Assembly (NCBI RefSeq): GCF_019977655.1
Contig: NZ_AP024849.1
Location: 2,017,001 to 2,081,000 of the forward strand
From: Clostridium gelidum
GTDB lineage: Bacteria; Bacillota; Clostridia; Clostridiales; Clostridiaceae
Reading direction: 5' to 3'
Length of the DNA stretch: 64,000 nt
The notes below the pieces were generated by a model. The model was not told the origin of the DNA. It was given only the letters and a program-made list of their open reading frames with translations, and ran no database searches. Numbering within the stretch: position 1 is the first letter of the stretch; the number at the start of each line of letters is the position of its first letter. Made by a program: the position numbers and the translations under genes. Positions 1 through 8,459 of the stretch are shown in pieces.

Positions 1-1
1 T

Positions 2-82
2 ACCATGGGAAAAGTGGACAAGAGCAGCAGTAAAATAAGAGGTTATAGAAAGCCTGCTGCTGAATTTGTTAAATTTTATTAA
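2..82 (+). CDS. C-terminal end of a protein cut by the window edge
   Basis: An open frame enters from the left edge and stops at TAA 80-82, giving about 26 basic residues that end in PAAEFVKFY. I do not recognise the family from so short a tail. It lies on the same strand as the MATE gene, 370 bases upstream. The frame is open to the edge, so it is probably the end of a real gene, but chance is possible. Confidence 0.35.
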   Translation, partial: TMGKVDKSSSKIRGYRKPAAEFVKFY

Positions 83-344
83 GAGATTATATTTGTAGTT
101 TAAATATATATGGAGTGAATAGTTCTGATGTGTTGTAAATAAAAGTAATATAGTTAAAAGAAAAAATAATTAATATCTCAAGTACCGTATTATTCAAAAT
201 GAATTTGCGGTATTTTAATTTATAATTTTATAAGCAAGCCTCTTAATACCTGAATATATATCAAGCCTTTTCAAGCAAGATCACATAATTGACAAAATAA
301 AATTTCTGTATTAATATAGCCATATTGTTATTGAAGGGAAAATT

Positions 345-464
345 ATGAAAAATAATTTAATTGATAAGATGTGCTCTTATAATAAAGTTCTTTCAGAACC
401 TCAAAGAATAAAGATGATAAAACTTATCTGTCCAAAGGAAGGAAACTACTATGGAAAAAAATAA
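345..464 (+). pseudogene. N-terminal remnant of an ArsR-type regulator overlapping the MATE start
   Basis: A 39-codon frame from ATG 345 to TAA 462-464 reads MKNNLIDKMCSYNKVLSEPQ and then RIKMIKLI. The LSEPQRIKMIKLI segment resembles the first helix of ArsR-family winged-helix regulators (consensus like LSDPTRLKILKLL). The helix-turn-helix and the rest are absent because the frame runs straight into the MATE gene, overlapping it by 14 bases. This looks like a regulator truncated by deletion, leaving its start and the ribosome binding site of the exporter. Translation of the stump could still be coupled to the exporter. The family call rests on a short match. Confidence 0.45.
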
Positions 465-1815
465 AATTACAGATTTAACAAAGGGTGATCCTGGAAAATT
501 AATTTTTTATTTTGCATTACCTATATTTCTTGGAAGTGTATTTCAACAAATGTACAATTTGGCGGATACAGTAATTGTGGGATATACTTTAGGTGAAAAT
601 GCATTGGCTGCTATAGGCTCTACAACACCGCTATTTGGACTTATTGTTGGTATGGCTCTGGGTATGAATAATGGATTTTCTATTGTTATTGCAAGATATT
701 TTGGTGCAAAAAATATGGACAAAATGAGACAAGCTGTGGCAATGACAATAATTCTTGATTTAATAATATCTGTAGTATTTACAGTGGTTGGAGTAAGCCA
801 AATAAGGCATCTTCTAGAATTTTTAAATACTCCAGCAGAAATAATAAATGATGCATATGGATATATTGTTGTTATTTTAATGTTTATGACTGTTACAATA
901 ATGTACAATATGATAGCAGGAGTCTTAAGGGCATTAGGAGATAGTCGAAGTCCTCTGGTATATTTAATTTATGCTTCAATTTTAAATGTAGTGCTAGTTT
1001 TTACATTTATTTTGGTGTTTAGATGGGGGATTAAAGGTTCTGCTTATGCAACTGTCATATCACAAATCCTATCAGTAATCTTAGGCTTTAATCATATTAT
1101 AAAAAGATGTCCAGAACTAAAATTATCAAAGGGAGATTTTAAATATGATGGTACTATGGTAATGGAATTATTCACTTCAGGATTATCTATGGGATTTATG
1201 CTATCCCTTGTTTCAATTGGTTCAGTTGCGCTTCAAAGTGCAATAAACAGTTTTGGTAAAGATATAATAACTGCACATATGGCAGCAAGAAAAGTTAGTG
1301 AAATTTTCATGATGCCACTTGGAACATTAGCAACAGGAGCAGCAACATTTGTAAGTCAAAATTATGGTGCAAAGAAGTATGAACGAATAAACATTGGACT
1401 TAAGAAAACTGTTTTTATGGGTGCAATATGGTCAACAATAGTTGTTATAGTTTCCTTTACCTCTGGTCCATATATAATAAAATATTTGACTGGAACAAAT
1501 GATACCTTAATTATAGATACAGCAGTAAGATATTTAAGAATTAATACTCCTTTTTATTATGTATTAGCTATACTTCTTATATATAGAAGTACGTTGCAAG
1601 GAATTGGTAGGAAGTTTACGCCACTTATCTCAAGTTCAATAGAACTTTTAGCTAAATTTGCAGTTGTAGGTTTTTTAGCTCCAACCATGGGATATTTAGG
1701 GGTAACCATATCAGAACCAATCATTTGGGTTTCATGTGCAATTTTTGTACTTATAGTATTTTACTCTGATAAGAAGTTTAAATTAGAAATAAAACAAGAT
1801 AAAAGTTTAGCATAA
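451..1815 (+). CDS. MATE-family multidrug/toxin exporter
   Basis: A 454-residue polytopic membrane protein of normal MATE length. The N-terminus (TKGDPGKLIFYFALPIFLGS, then FQQMYNLADTVIVGY) is the standard start of NorM/DinF-type transporters, with the conserved pattern repeated in the second half (MMPLGTLATGAATFVSQNYG near residue 290). About 12 hydrophobic segments are visible. MATE proteins export cationic drugs or metabolites across the cytoplasmic membrane using a Na+ or H+ gradient. The AAGGAAGG just upstream decides the ATG at 451. It is preceded by an ArsR-like remnant, which may once have controlled it, and followed closely by a broken kinase gene. Substrate unknown. Confidence 0.9.
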   Translation: MEKNKITDLTKGDPGKLIFYFALPIFLGSVFQQMYNLADTVIVGYTLGENALAAIGSTTPLFGLIVGMALGMNNGFSIVIARYFGAKNMDKMRQAVAMTIILDLIISVVFTVVGVSQIRHLLEFLNTPAEIINDAYGYIVVILMFMTVTIMYNMIAGVLRALGDSRSPLVYLIYASILNVVLVFTFILVFRWGIKGSAYATVISQILSVILGFNHIIKRCPELKLSKGDFKYDGTMVMELFTSGLSMGFMLSLVSIGSVALQSAINSFGKDIITAHMAARKVSEIFMMPLGTLATGAATFVSQNYGAKKYERINIGLKKTVFMGAIWSTIVVIVSFTSGPYIIKYLTGTNDTLIIDTAVRYLRINTPFYYVLAILLIYRSTLQGIGRKFTPLISSSIELLAKFAVVGFLAPTMGYLGVTISEPIIWVSCAIFVLIVFYSDKKFKLEIKQDKSLA

Positions 1816-1839
1816 AATAAATTTTGTAATTTATCTTAA

Positions 1840-2379
1840 GGAGTTCCTTCTATTGATGCTGTATTTGAGCCAATGTTCGATAAATGTAAGCTAGTTTCAA
1901 TTGCTAACCTTGGTCAAACAGATGCTGTTGAATTCCTTGATGGTAAATTAATGATTGGTAAGAGAGAAGCATTAAGAGATGTTAATTGGGACAAACTAAA
2001 AGAAACTGTGGGTATTGAAATAGGAGATATATTAGAAGTATCAGAAGGATTCTCTAAAGTAGATTTAGAAACATTAACTACAGAAATAGCCAAAAGGCTT
2101 AATGTATATTGCACTGTAGTTCACCCTGTAAGAGAAGCGGCAGCAGTTTGCAATGGAAAGTATTTTCATACTTGGTGTCCGTTTGAGCCTAATCCAAAAC
2201 TCACAACAGGCGCAGGAGATAACTTCAATGCAGGATTCTGTTTAGGATAAATTCTAGGATTATCGCCTAAGGAATCCTTAATAATGGGGACTGCAACATT
2301 TGGATTCTATGTTAGAAATGCGGCAAGTCCAATTTTTCCTAAATTAATTGGATTTCTAAATGAATGGGCTCAGAAGTAG
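1840..2379 (+). pseudogene. PfkB-family sugar kinase, N-terminally deleted and with an internal stop
   Basis: The frame opens after TAA 1837-1839, reads GVPSIDAVFEPMFDKCKLVS and continues as the C-terminal two-thirds of a PfkB/ribokinase-type kinase. The signature-2 segment GAGDNFNAGF, with its catalytic-base Asp, is intact near 2214-2240. A TAA at 2248-2250 interrupts the frame, yet the same frame continues as ILGLSPKESLIMGTATFGF to TAG 2377-2379. The interruption fits a single CAA-to-TAA change (FCLGQILGLSP to FCLG-stop). The N-terminal substrate-binding part is missing; the remaining piece begins 25 bases after the MATE stop. It is almost certainly inactive. Confidence 0.8.
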
Positions 2380-2380
2380 T

Positions 2381-2413
2381 AAAGGGTAAGGGGGTGAGGC
2401 CCCTTACCCTTTC
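2381..2413 (+). terminator. GC-rich hairpin after the broken kinase gene
   Basis: AAAGGGTAAGGGG pairs with CCCCTTACCCTTT across a short loop, making a 13-bp stem directly behind the stop codon. There is no clean T-run, so it may act as a terminator or as an mRNA-stabilising end. Confidence 0.6.
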
Positions 2414-2630
2414 AATATTAGGTCGTTCTATTGGTGACCACAGGTTATATTTTATAAAGTGTTTTAAAACAGGAATTAATAAGGCGATTTTATCTTTAGT
2501 TATTAAAGCGGGCACTATTTTCAAGTAACGCCTATACTTACAATGTAATGGTAAATACGATTGAGGAAGATGAGTTTTTAAAGCTGATACATATTAGCTA
2601 AATTAGAAATTCATTAATATAAAAGTTAAA
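2414..2630. other. Intergenic stretch without a recognisable gene
   Basis: Only short open frames occur here (for example one ending AILSLVIKAGTIFK at about 2526, and one ending NTIEEDEFLKLIHIS at about 2600). They lack starts with ribosome binding sites and I recognise no family. They look like leftover coding tails. Confidence 0.4.
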
Positions 2631-2661
2631 TCCTTGGATATCATATGAACACCCAAGGATT
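2631..2661 (-). terminator. Hairpin downstream of the DJ-1/PfpI remnant
   Basis: AAATCCTTGG and CCAAGGATTT form a 10-bp inverted repeat around a 13-15 base loop. It lies just beyond the end of the minus-strand remnant at 2698 and could work in both directions. Confidence 0.5.
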
Positions 2662-2697
2662 TTATATATACATTACTATCAGAACTAGTGGAATTTC

Positions 2698-3084
2698 TTA
2701 TATGTTATTTAAATAAACATTGTCATTGCTATGTCTTACTTTATTAAAGATTGTAAGACTTTTTAAAATGTTTTTTATTGATTGGGGATTTTGTCCTGTT
2801 ATAAGTCTTTCATCTTCAACTACATAAGAAGTAAAAGGTATTTTTTCCATTGCTTTAGCTAAAACTTCTTCATCATTTGAATAACCTGTAATAACTTTAT
2901 CTTTTATAAGTAAGTGACTATCATCTAACTTTATATTAAGTAATGCACCTACTCCATGACAAACAGCTGAAATTATTCCTTCGTTTTGATATATTTGACT
3001 ACTTAATTTCTGAAAATCTTCAGTGTTAGGGAAATCCAATATAGTACCATGACCACCTGTAAAATAAATCGCATCATAATCTTC
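2698..3084 (-). pseudogene. DJ-1/PfpI-family protein, N-terminus missing
   Basis: The minus-strand frame runs from just after an in-frame stop at 3085-3087 and reads EDYDAIYFTGGHGTILDFPN. It continues through the nucleophile-elbow segment GIISAVCHGVGALL, with the conserved Cys in AVCHG. The GGHG loop and AVCHG are hallmarks of the DJ-1/PfpI (Hsp31-like glyoxalase/chaperone) superfamily. The first roughly 70-80 residues of the fold, including its first strand and the conserved Glu, are absent and no homologous sequence continues upstream. The ATG at 3037-3039 would give only 113 residues. A truncated, probably inactive copy is the best reading. Confidence 0.7.
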
Positions 3085-3223
3085 TTATATGATATATAGT
3101 CAATATTTTTATCGCATAGTGTATATTTTTAGTCGTAGAAGAAGTATTTTAGAAAAAATAAAGCATATATGAAGAGTATTTGCATTTAATGCCTGATTTT
3201 GTATGTTTTAAGGAAAAGGTATG

Positions 3224-3277
3224 TATTTAATTTAAATATCATGAGAAAATGTAATTGCAAGTAGTTAAATAGTTATA
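3224..3277 (+). repeat. 54-bp upstream element, copy 1
   Basis: This stretch (TATTTAATTTAAATATCATG at its start) matches 6787-6840, upstream of the third pectate lyase gene, at all but about seven positions. It lies about 155 bases upstream of the PL1 gene. A shared regulatory region or a duplication scar are both possible. Confidence 0.7.
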
Positions 3278-3350
3278 ATATATTTTACATTAAGTTTCAA
3301 GAGAGATTTTAATATAAAATATATTAGCATTTAATCAAAGCCAACCATAG

Positions 3351-3382
3351 AATCACGTTATTATTTCGTGTAAACGTATAAT
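3351..3382 (+). promoter_or_regulatory. Candidate operator region of the PL1 pectate lyase gene
   Basis: AATCACGTTATTATTTCGTG (3351-3370) holds the half-sites CACG and CGTG. It is followed by TGTAAACGTATAAT (3369-3382), whose left half matches the catabolite-responsive element consensus TGWAANCGNTNWCA. The 11-mer AATCACGTTAT recurs at 5324-5334 before the next pectinase gene. Binding by CcpA or another LacI-type protein is an inference. Confidence 0.4.
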
Positions 3383-3432
3383 AATAACTTGATGCAATAT
3401 AAAAAATAAATTAATGAAGAGGGAATAATTAA

Positions 3433-5208
3433 ATGGAAAAAAAACTTAAAAAAAGTAATCAAATCCTAAAAATTTCACAAAGAGTAATGCTAGCTACTAT
3501 AGCATCATCAATAGTTATGGCGCCAACATTTAGTGCTAGTGCTAGTACATCAACAAATAATAAAAGTGCTGTAGCAGTAGGAACTCAAAATACTACAAAA
3601 GCTACAAGTACTACATCAGCAGCAGTATCAATATCGGCCTTATCAGCATCAGCTGCATTAAATAGTACAGTATCTATATTAGATAGTGAAGGTTGGTTAG
3701 AATCTGCAAATGTAGAATGGAGTTCTGTTTCGAACGCTACTGGATATGATGTCTATTATAAATCAGCAAGCGCTTCAGATTCTACATATAAGCTGTTAGA
3801 TAATCAATCGATTAGAAAATATTCATCATATTATAGAGCTGATGTGTTAGGTCTTGCAGAAGGTAATTATGTAATAAAAATAGTTCCTATTATAAGCAGT
3901 AAAGAGGATACTTCAGTACAAGCAATAACAAAAACTCTTAGTGTAAAAGCAAATATAAGAGAAGGCTTTGCTTTTTCTTCAGCTTCACCAATGGGGACAG
4001 GATCAGGTGGATATAAGGATGATGGTACTGTTGCAAGTAATGCTACAATTGTATATATTACAGCAGATACTGTAAATACAATAAAATCAGATGTTGTAAC
4101 AAATGTAAAAGGAACTAAAACTACTTGTACAGGTCTTGCTAATATTTTAGCAGCTCGTCAAAAAGGTTATGATAAAACTCCACTTATTATTCGTATGGTA
4201 GGTGAAATTAAATCATCTGATATAACTGGACTTAATAGTACTGGATATTTAGAAGTAAAAGGCTGTTATAATGTTACACTTGAAGGTGTAGGAGAAGATG
4301 CTACAGCTTATGGATGGGGAATTCTTGTTAGAAATGCTCATAATGTAGAAATTAGAAATCTAGGAGTTATGTTATTCCCAGACGATGGAATTTCACTTGA
4401 TACAGGTAATCAAAATATTTGGGTCCACAATAATGATATTTTCTATGGTGCAGCTGGACATGATGCTGACCAAATAAAAGGTGATGGTTCTTGTGATGTG
4501 AAACTATCAGATTATGTTACAGTTTCATATAACCGATTCCATGATTCAGGAAAATGTTCTCTTTGCGGTATGAGCGATGTAAATAATTTCAACGTAACAT
4601 ATCACCATAACTGGTTTGATCACTCAGATTCAAGACATCCACGTATTAGGGTCGGAACTGTTCACGTGTACAATAACTATTTTGATGGTAATGCAAAATA
4701 TGGAGTTGGTGTAACAAAAGGAAGTTCTGCTTTCGTAGAAGCTAACTACTTTAGAAATTGTAAAGATCCAATGCTGAGTTCACTACAAGGTACTGATATT
4801 TATAATGGCAGTATAGGTGGATTTTCAAAGGAACCAGGTGGTATGATTAAGGCATACAACAATAAAGTAGAAGGTGCTGCAAGACTTGTTTATGCTAGTG
4901 AAAATCCTACTCAATTTGATGCATACTTAGCTACATCAAAAAACGAAGTAGTTCCTAGCACATATAAAACTGTAAGTGGAGGAACAACTTATAATAATTT
5001 CGATACAAAACCAGAAATGTACAAATATACTCCAGATGCTTCAGAAGATGTAGAAAGCAAGGTTACTACCTATGCAGGAAGAGTAAATGGTGGAGATCTT
5101 ATATGGAATTTCACAAATGCTGACGATACAAATTCAACTATGGATGTTAATTTAATGGCTAAACTTAAGAGTTATGAATCTAGTTTAGTATCTGTTGGAG
5201 GAAAATAA
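3433..5208 (+). CDS. Secreted pectate lyase, polysaccharide lyase family 1, with N-terminal Fn3-like domain
   Basis: A 591-residue secreted enzyme. Residues 1 to about 38 form a signal peptide (basic start, hydrophobic core, cleavage near FSASAS), followed by a Ser/Thr/Ala-rich linker to about 75. Residues about 80-175 look like a fibronectin-III-type module (NVEWSSVSNATGYDVYY). The rest is a right-handed parallel beta-helix of family PL1. Conserved pieces are IWVHNNDIFYG (about 329), DADQIKGDG (about 344; calcium-binding acids), VTYHHNWFDHSDSRHPRIR and HVYNNYF. The Arg-rich RHPRIR at 401-406 contains the catalytic arginine of the family. It cleaves polygalacturonate by Ca2+-dependent beta-elimination outside the cell. 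It is first of three pectinase genes in the same direction. The start is supported by AAGAGGG upstream. Confidence 0.92.
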   Translation: MEKKLKKSNQILKISQRVMLATIASSIVMAPTFSASASTSTNNKSAVAVGTQNTTKATSTTSAAVSISALSASAALNSTVSILDSEGWLESANVEWSSVSNATGYDVYYKSASASDSTYKLLDNQSIRKYSSYYRADVLGLAEGNYVIKIVPIISSKEDTSVQAITKTLSVKANIREGFAFSSASPMGTGSGGYKDDGTVASNATIVYITADTVNTIKSDVVTNVKGTKTTCTGLANILAARQKGYDKTPLIIRMVGEIKSSDITGLNSTGYLEVKGCYNVTLEGVGEDATAYGWGILVRNAHNVEIRNLGVMLFPDDGISLDTGNQNIWVHNNDIFYGAAGHDADQIKGDGSCDVKLSDYVTVSYNRFHDSGKCSLCGMSDVNNFNVTYHHNWFDHSDSRHPRIRVGTVHVYNNYFDGNAKYGVGVTKGSSAFVEANYFRNCKDPMLSSLQGTDIYNGSIGGFSKEPGGMIKAYNNKVEGAARLVYASENPTQFDAYLATSKNEVVPSTYKTVSGGTTYNNFDTKPEMYKYTPDASEDVESKVTTYAGRVNGGDLIWNFTNADDTNSTMDVNLMAKLKSYESSLVSVGGK

Positions 5209-5269
5209 ATAGAAAACATCAAAGTATTAAACTGCAACTAATAGTGCATAATTATTTATGCAAGAAATA

Positions 5270-5340
5270 GTTAACGTTAACAATAAAGATATTTTAATTC
5301 TAATACTTTATATTTACAATATAAATCACGTTATAACATG
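5270..5340 (+). promoter_or_regulatory. Palindromic operator candidates upstream of the PL9 gene
   Basis: GTTAACGTTAAC at 5270-5281 is a perfect 12-bp palindrome, of the kind bound by LacI/GalR or similar dimers. CACGTTATAACATG (about 5327-5340) is a one-mismatch palindrome sharing AATCACGTTAT with the region before the PL1 gene. Both lie 100-170 bases before the PL9 start. Confidence 0.45.
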
Positions 5341-5439
5341 TATAAAAGTCATATGAAAAACTAAAAAAGATTTTACACACAGTGGAAGTAATTCCATTGT
5401 GTTATAAAAAATAATGATTATAAGAGAGGCGATTAAATC

Positions 5440-6777
5440 ATGTCAAAAAAAATAAAAAGTATATTAGCAAAGTTATCAATTGTATCTATGGCTCTATCTA
5501 TTTGTTATGTTTCTGGAAATCCTACTGTCAGTGCTTTTGCGGCTATTAGTAGTTCAACAGTAACTACTAGTGCAGCAGTTACTGTAAGTAGTATAAGTAC
5601 AGCTTCAGTCATTAAAGTTACAACTTTTGATCAATTAAAAACAGCTGTTTCTTCTGCAACTAGTGGACAAACAATAGAAATTGCAGCAAATAAGTTTGAT
5701 TGTACAAGTCAGCTTGTACTCGATAAAGTAAATTCAGGTATTACAATTGAGGCAGCAGCTGGATTTACTCCTGTGTTAGACTTTTCTAGTTTTAGAACAA
5801 CAGCAAAGGCAGCAAGTCCTAAAGCAACTGGTGATCAATATGTAGGTATAAGAATTAGTGGAGGAAGTTATACAATTAAAGGACTTATAATAGAAAAAGC
5901 ATATGATAATGGTATGCTTATAAAGCCAAATTATAACAGCGCATTAGCAAAAGATAAGCAAGTAACAGGAGATCCTGATAACAATCAAATAATTGACTGT
6001 GTATTCAATTATAATGGTGATGCAGGTCTTCAAATTTCAGGAAGTAATGGACTTGAAGATTTGGGACTTAGTGTAAAACCAGATAATAATACCGTGACAG
6101 GTTGTGTAGCTTATAGAAATTTTGACCCAATTACAACTGGTGGAAATGCAGATGGATTTGCCGCAAAGCTTTTCCTTGGGAACGGTAATGTATTTTCAAA
6201 TTGTGTATCAGCTGAAAATTCAGATGATGCTTGGGATAGTTTTGCTACAGGAAGTAGTGATGTAACATACAACTATTGTGTAGCATATCACAATGGTGAT
6301 GCAACAGTTTATACTGGAGCATATGATAAAGCAAAAGGACTTGCGATTGATAAGGATTTGACAACTGGTAAGTCATCTGGAAATGGTAATGGATTTAAGA
6401 TGGGTTCAGGCTCATCAAAATATGGTGCTCAATCAAATGGCGTTAGAAATATGACTAATTGTTTAGCTGTTGATAATACATCAAAAGGTTTTGATGAAAA
6501 CAATGGTGCTGGTACAATAAATATCACAAATGGTATGTCACTCGGAAATACAAAAGGTGATTATCAACTTGATCTTATGAAAGCTGGAACATTTAAAAAT
6601 GTTCAAGCATTTGCAACAAAAAATTTAAAACAACCAAGTGGTGGAACTGTAACAATTGTAGATGCATCAAAACAAGCAGCTATAAGAACTGAAGTTAATG
6701 CAGCAATAGCGAAGATGAGAACTGAACTTTCAAATAATAAAATTCCAACTTATATGAACTTCAGTTTTTGGAATTAA
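5440..6777 (+). CDS. Secreted pectate lyase, polysaccharide lyase family 9
   Basis: A 445-residue protein with a signal peptide (about 1-32, ending near VSAFA), then a Ser/Thr-rich linker and a parallel beta-helix. The family-9 hallmarks are clear: NADGFAAKL at 236-244, where K243 corresponds to the catalytic lysine, then GNGNVFSNC and the calcium-binding NSDDAWDSF at about 260-268, and NGNGFKMG further on. The usual motif is SDDGWD; here G is replaced by A. PL9 enzymes are Ca2+-dependent lyases that act on polygalacturonan. RBS GAGAGGCGA precedes ATG 5440. The gene lies between the PL1 gene and a second, shorter PL9-like gene, so the three probably work together on pectin. Confidence 0.88.
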   Translation: MSKKIKSILAKLSIVSMALSICYVSGNPTVSAFAAISSSTVTTSAAVTVSSISTASVIKVTTFDQLKTAVSSATSGQTIEIAANKFDCTSQLVLDKVNSGITIEAAAGFTPVLDFSSFRTTAKAASPKATGDQYVGIRISGGSYTIKGLIIEKAYDNGMLIKPNYNSALAKDKQVTGDPDNNQIIDCVFNYNGDAGLQISGSNGLEDLGLSVKPDNNTVTGCVAYRNFDPITTGGNADGFAAKLFLGNGNVFSNCVSAENSDDAWDSFATGSSDVTYNYCVAYHNGDATVYTGAYDKAKGLAIDKDLTTGKSSGNGNGFKMGSGSSKYGAQSNGVRNMTNCLAVDNTSKGFDENNGAGTINITNGMSLGNTKGDYQLDLMKAGTFKNVQAFATKNLKQPSGGTVTIVDASKQAAIRTEVNAAIAKMRTELSNNKIPTYMNFSFWN

Positions 6778-6786
6778 CTAGATATT

Positions 6787-6840
6787 TATTTAATTTAAGT
6801 ATTATGAGAATATGTAATTGTAAATAGCTAAATAGTTATC
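6787..6840 (+). repeat. 54-bp upstream element, copy 2
   Basis: Near-identical partner of 3224-3277 (about 87% by eye). It begins 10 bases after the PL9 stop codon and ends about 35 bases before the next pectinase start, where promoter and leader would be expected. Confidence 0.7.
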
Positions 6841-6873
6841 TGCAAACATAAATTTTTAAGGAGTGTGTTAAAT

Positions 6874-7671
6874 ATGAATAAAAAAGTAGTCTCAATTTTA
6901 ACAATAGCAACATTAGTATTATCATTAGGAACAGGAACAGTAACGGCATCAGCAGCAAGTACAGATATTGCAGCCTTATTGCAAGCAGGTGGAACTATAC
7001 CAGCTGGTAATTACAAACTTACTAAAGGTGTAACAGTAACAAAAGATATTATAGCTAATAAAGTTGTAATTGATGCCTCAGGTTGTCCGAGTGATACAAT
7101 AGCTATTGTGGCAAAAGCTAATATAACGGGTATAACTGTAAACAATGCTAAAAGACAAGGCATAAGTATGCAAGATTGCTTAGGTAAAACTTTAAAAAAT
7201 TGCACTGTAAATAAAGCTCAATTTGCTGGTATTGAAGTAAAAAATAATGCATCATATATTACTTTAGATCATTGCATATCAAATAATAATTTTGATAATG
7301 CTAAAAATGGCGAAAATGCTGATGGATTTGGAATAAAAAATGGTGCAAAAAATATAACATTAAATAATTGTTCAGCTAGTGGAAATAGTGATGATGGATA
7401 TGATACTTATACTGCTGGAGCTAATATAAAATTTACTGGTTGTACTGCAGAAAATAATGGTAGTGGTGGAAATGGTGATGGAAATGGTTTTAAATTAGGT
7501 CCTAATTTATATAATGGACAAGATGGTGGATTAATTACAGTAACAGGTTGTACTGCCAAAAATAATAAAGGAGTGGGATTCCTTAGAAATCATAATAAAG
7601 TAGTTCCAATACAATCTGGTAATATATCTACTGGAAATATAAAAGGTCAATTTAGCTGGAATCTAAACTAA
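6874..7671 (+). CDS. Short secreted PL9-type pectate lyase
   Basis: A 265-residue protein starting at ATG 6874, chosen because AAGGAG at 6858-6863 is 10 bases upstream; GTG 6865 would be too close. Residues 1 to about 26 are a signal peptide. The rest is a compact beta-helix with the PL9 signature in order: ENADGFGIK (K155 as candidate catalytic lysine), NSDDGYDTY (171-179, calcium acids) and NGDGNGFKLG. It is much shorter than the neighbouring 445-residue PL9 enzyme but keeps the active-site coils, so it may be a minimal active lyase. A related remnant lies at 19868-20263. The gene is preceded by the repeated 54-bp element. Confidence 0.82.
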   Translation: MNKKVVSILTIATLVLSLGTGTVTASAASTDIAALLQAGGTIPAGNYKLTKGVTVTKDIIANKVVIDASGCPSDTIAIVAKANITGITVNNAKRQGISMQDCLGKTLKNCTVNKAQFAGIEVKNNASYITLDHCISNNNFDNAKNGENADGFGIKNGAKNITLNNCSASGNSDDGYDTYTAGANIKFTGCTAENNGSGGNGDGNGFKLGPNLYNGQDGGLITVTGCTAKNNKGVGFLRNHNKVVPIQSGNISTGNIKGQFSWNLN

Positions 7672-7750
7672 AATTATAAATAAAAAAATAAAGGCATATC
7701 AATTGATGTGTAAAATGTGAACAGAACCCATTAATATAGATATTGATGAA

Positions 7751-7797
7751 AAACACCCCCTATTGTAGACTTAAAATAACTACAATAGGGGGTGTTT
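7751..7797. repeat. Perfect 18-bp inverted repeat
   Basis: AAACACCCCCTATTGTAG and its exact complement flank an 11-base loop. A small frame MSGKKGMKNYP starts 3 bases later, like the start of an IS3-type OrfA. So this may be a terminus of a lost insertion sequence rather than a plain terminator; there is no T-run. Confidence 0.6.
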
Positions 7798-7799
7798 AT

Positions 7800-7850
7800 A
7801 TGTCAGGAAAAAAAGGAATGAAAAATTATCCTATTGACAAATTTGTTTGA
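7800..7850 (+). pseudogene. Possible N-terminal stub of an IS3-family transposase OrfA
   Basis: Sixteen codons (MSGKKGMKNYPIDKFV, then stop). The basic KKGMKNYP start resembles the first residues of clostridial IS3/IS150-group OrfA proteins. Too short for certainty; the adjacent inverted repeat is the main support. Confidence 0.3.
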
Positions 7851-7928
7851 TGTAACTACAATGAGCACAACAGATGTGACTGAAACAGATACAACGAATA
7901 AAAATTAAATTAAGTGAGGATGATTAAA

Positions 7929-8170
7929 ATGAAAATAGCAATATTGGGAGCAAATGGTAACGTAGGTAGTGTATTAGTTGATGAAGATTTAGCAAGAGGT
8001 TATGAGGTATTAGCTTTAGTAGTAGACAAAAATAAATATGTGGAAAAGAAGGTGTGATACTTGCAAATTCTGGAGTGCTATCAGCAGAATGGTTGCCAGT
8101 TGTAAATGCACATGTTGAAGCCTTAAATGTAATCAAAAAGGAAACTATAGATAAATATAGAAATAAATAG
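7929..8170 (+). pseudogene. Broken NAD(P)-binding Rossmann protein (NmrA/SDR-like)
   Basis: From ATG 7929 (preceded by GTGAGG) the frame reads MKIAILGANGNVGSVLVDED, a clear GxxGxxG dinucleotide-binding start as in NAD(P)H-binding NmrA-like reductases. It stops at TGA 8055-8057. Coding continues in another frame from about 8051 (EGVILANSGVLSAEWLPVVN, then AHVEALNVIKKE) to TAG 8168-8170. A frameshift plus a large internal deletion best explains about 80 residues in total where the family needs 200 or more. Not expected to be functional. Confidence 0.65.
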
Positions 8171-8249
8171 TTATAATCAATAAAGTGTTTGTAAAATATT
8201 ATTATACTAAGGAGAAGATATTTAAATATATAGGAAGTAGCTTGCGGAA

Positions 8250-8459
8250 ATGGCTGTGGTTAATATTTTAAATAAAAATGCAAATAGTATAATTATAGAT
8301 ATGATTATTGTTCTTCTAGAGAGCATGGAGGATAATCGCCCAGAAAGTAGCGCTAGAATATATCTAAAAGGAAAAACCTCAAGTATATTTAATACGCAGT
8401 GTAGACAAGTTGTATATGCTGAAGTTTATACAAAAGCAATTGAATTCATGATCAAATGA
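8250..8459 (+). CDS. Short open frame of unknown function
   Basis: A 69-codon frame. I do not recognise its product. The first half is hydrophobic (NSIIIDMIIVLLESM), the second basic (RIYLKGKTSSIFNTQCRQVV). No good ribosome binding site precedes the ATG. It sits between a broken reductase gene and a chemoreceptor gene, in a region with other remnants, and is more likely a coding fragment than a complete gene. Confidence 0.25.
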   Translation: MAVVNILNKNANSIIIDMIIVLLESMEDNRPESSARIYLKGKTSSIFNTQCRQVVYAEVYTKAIEFMIK

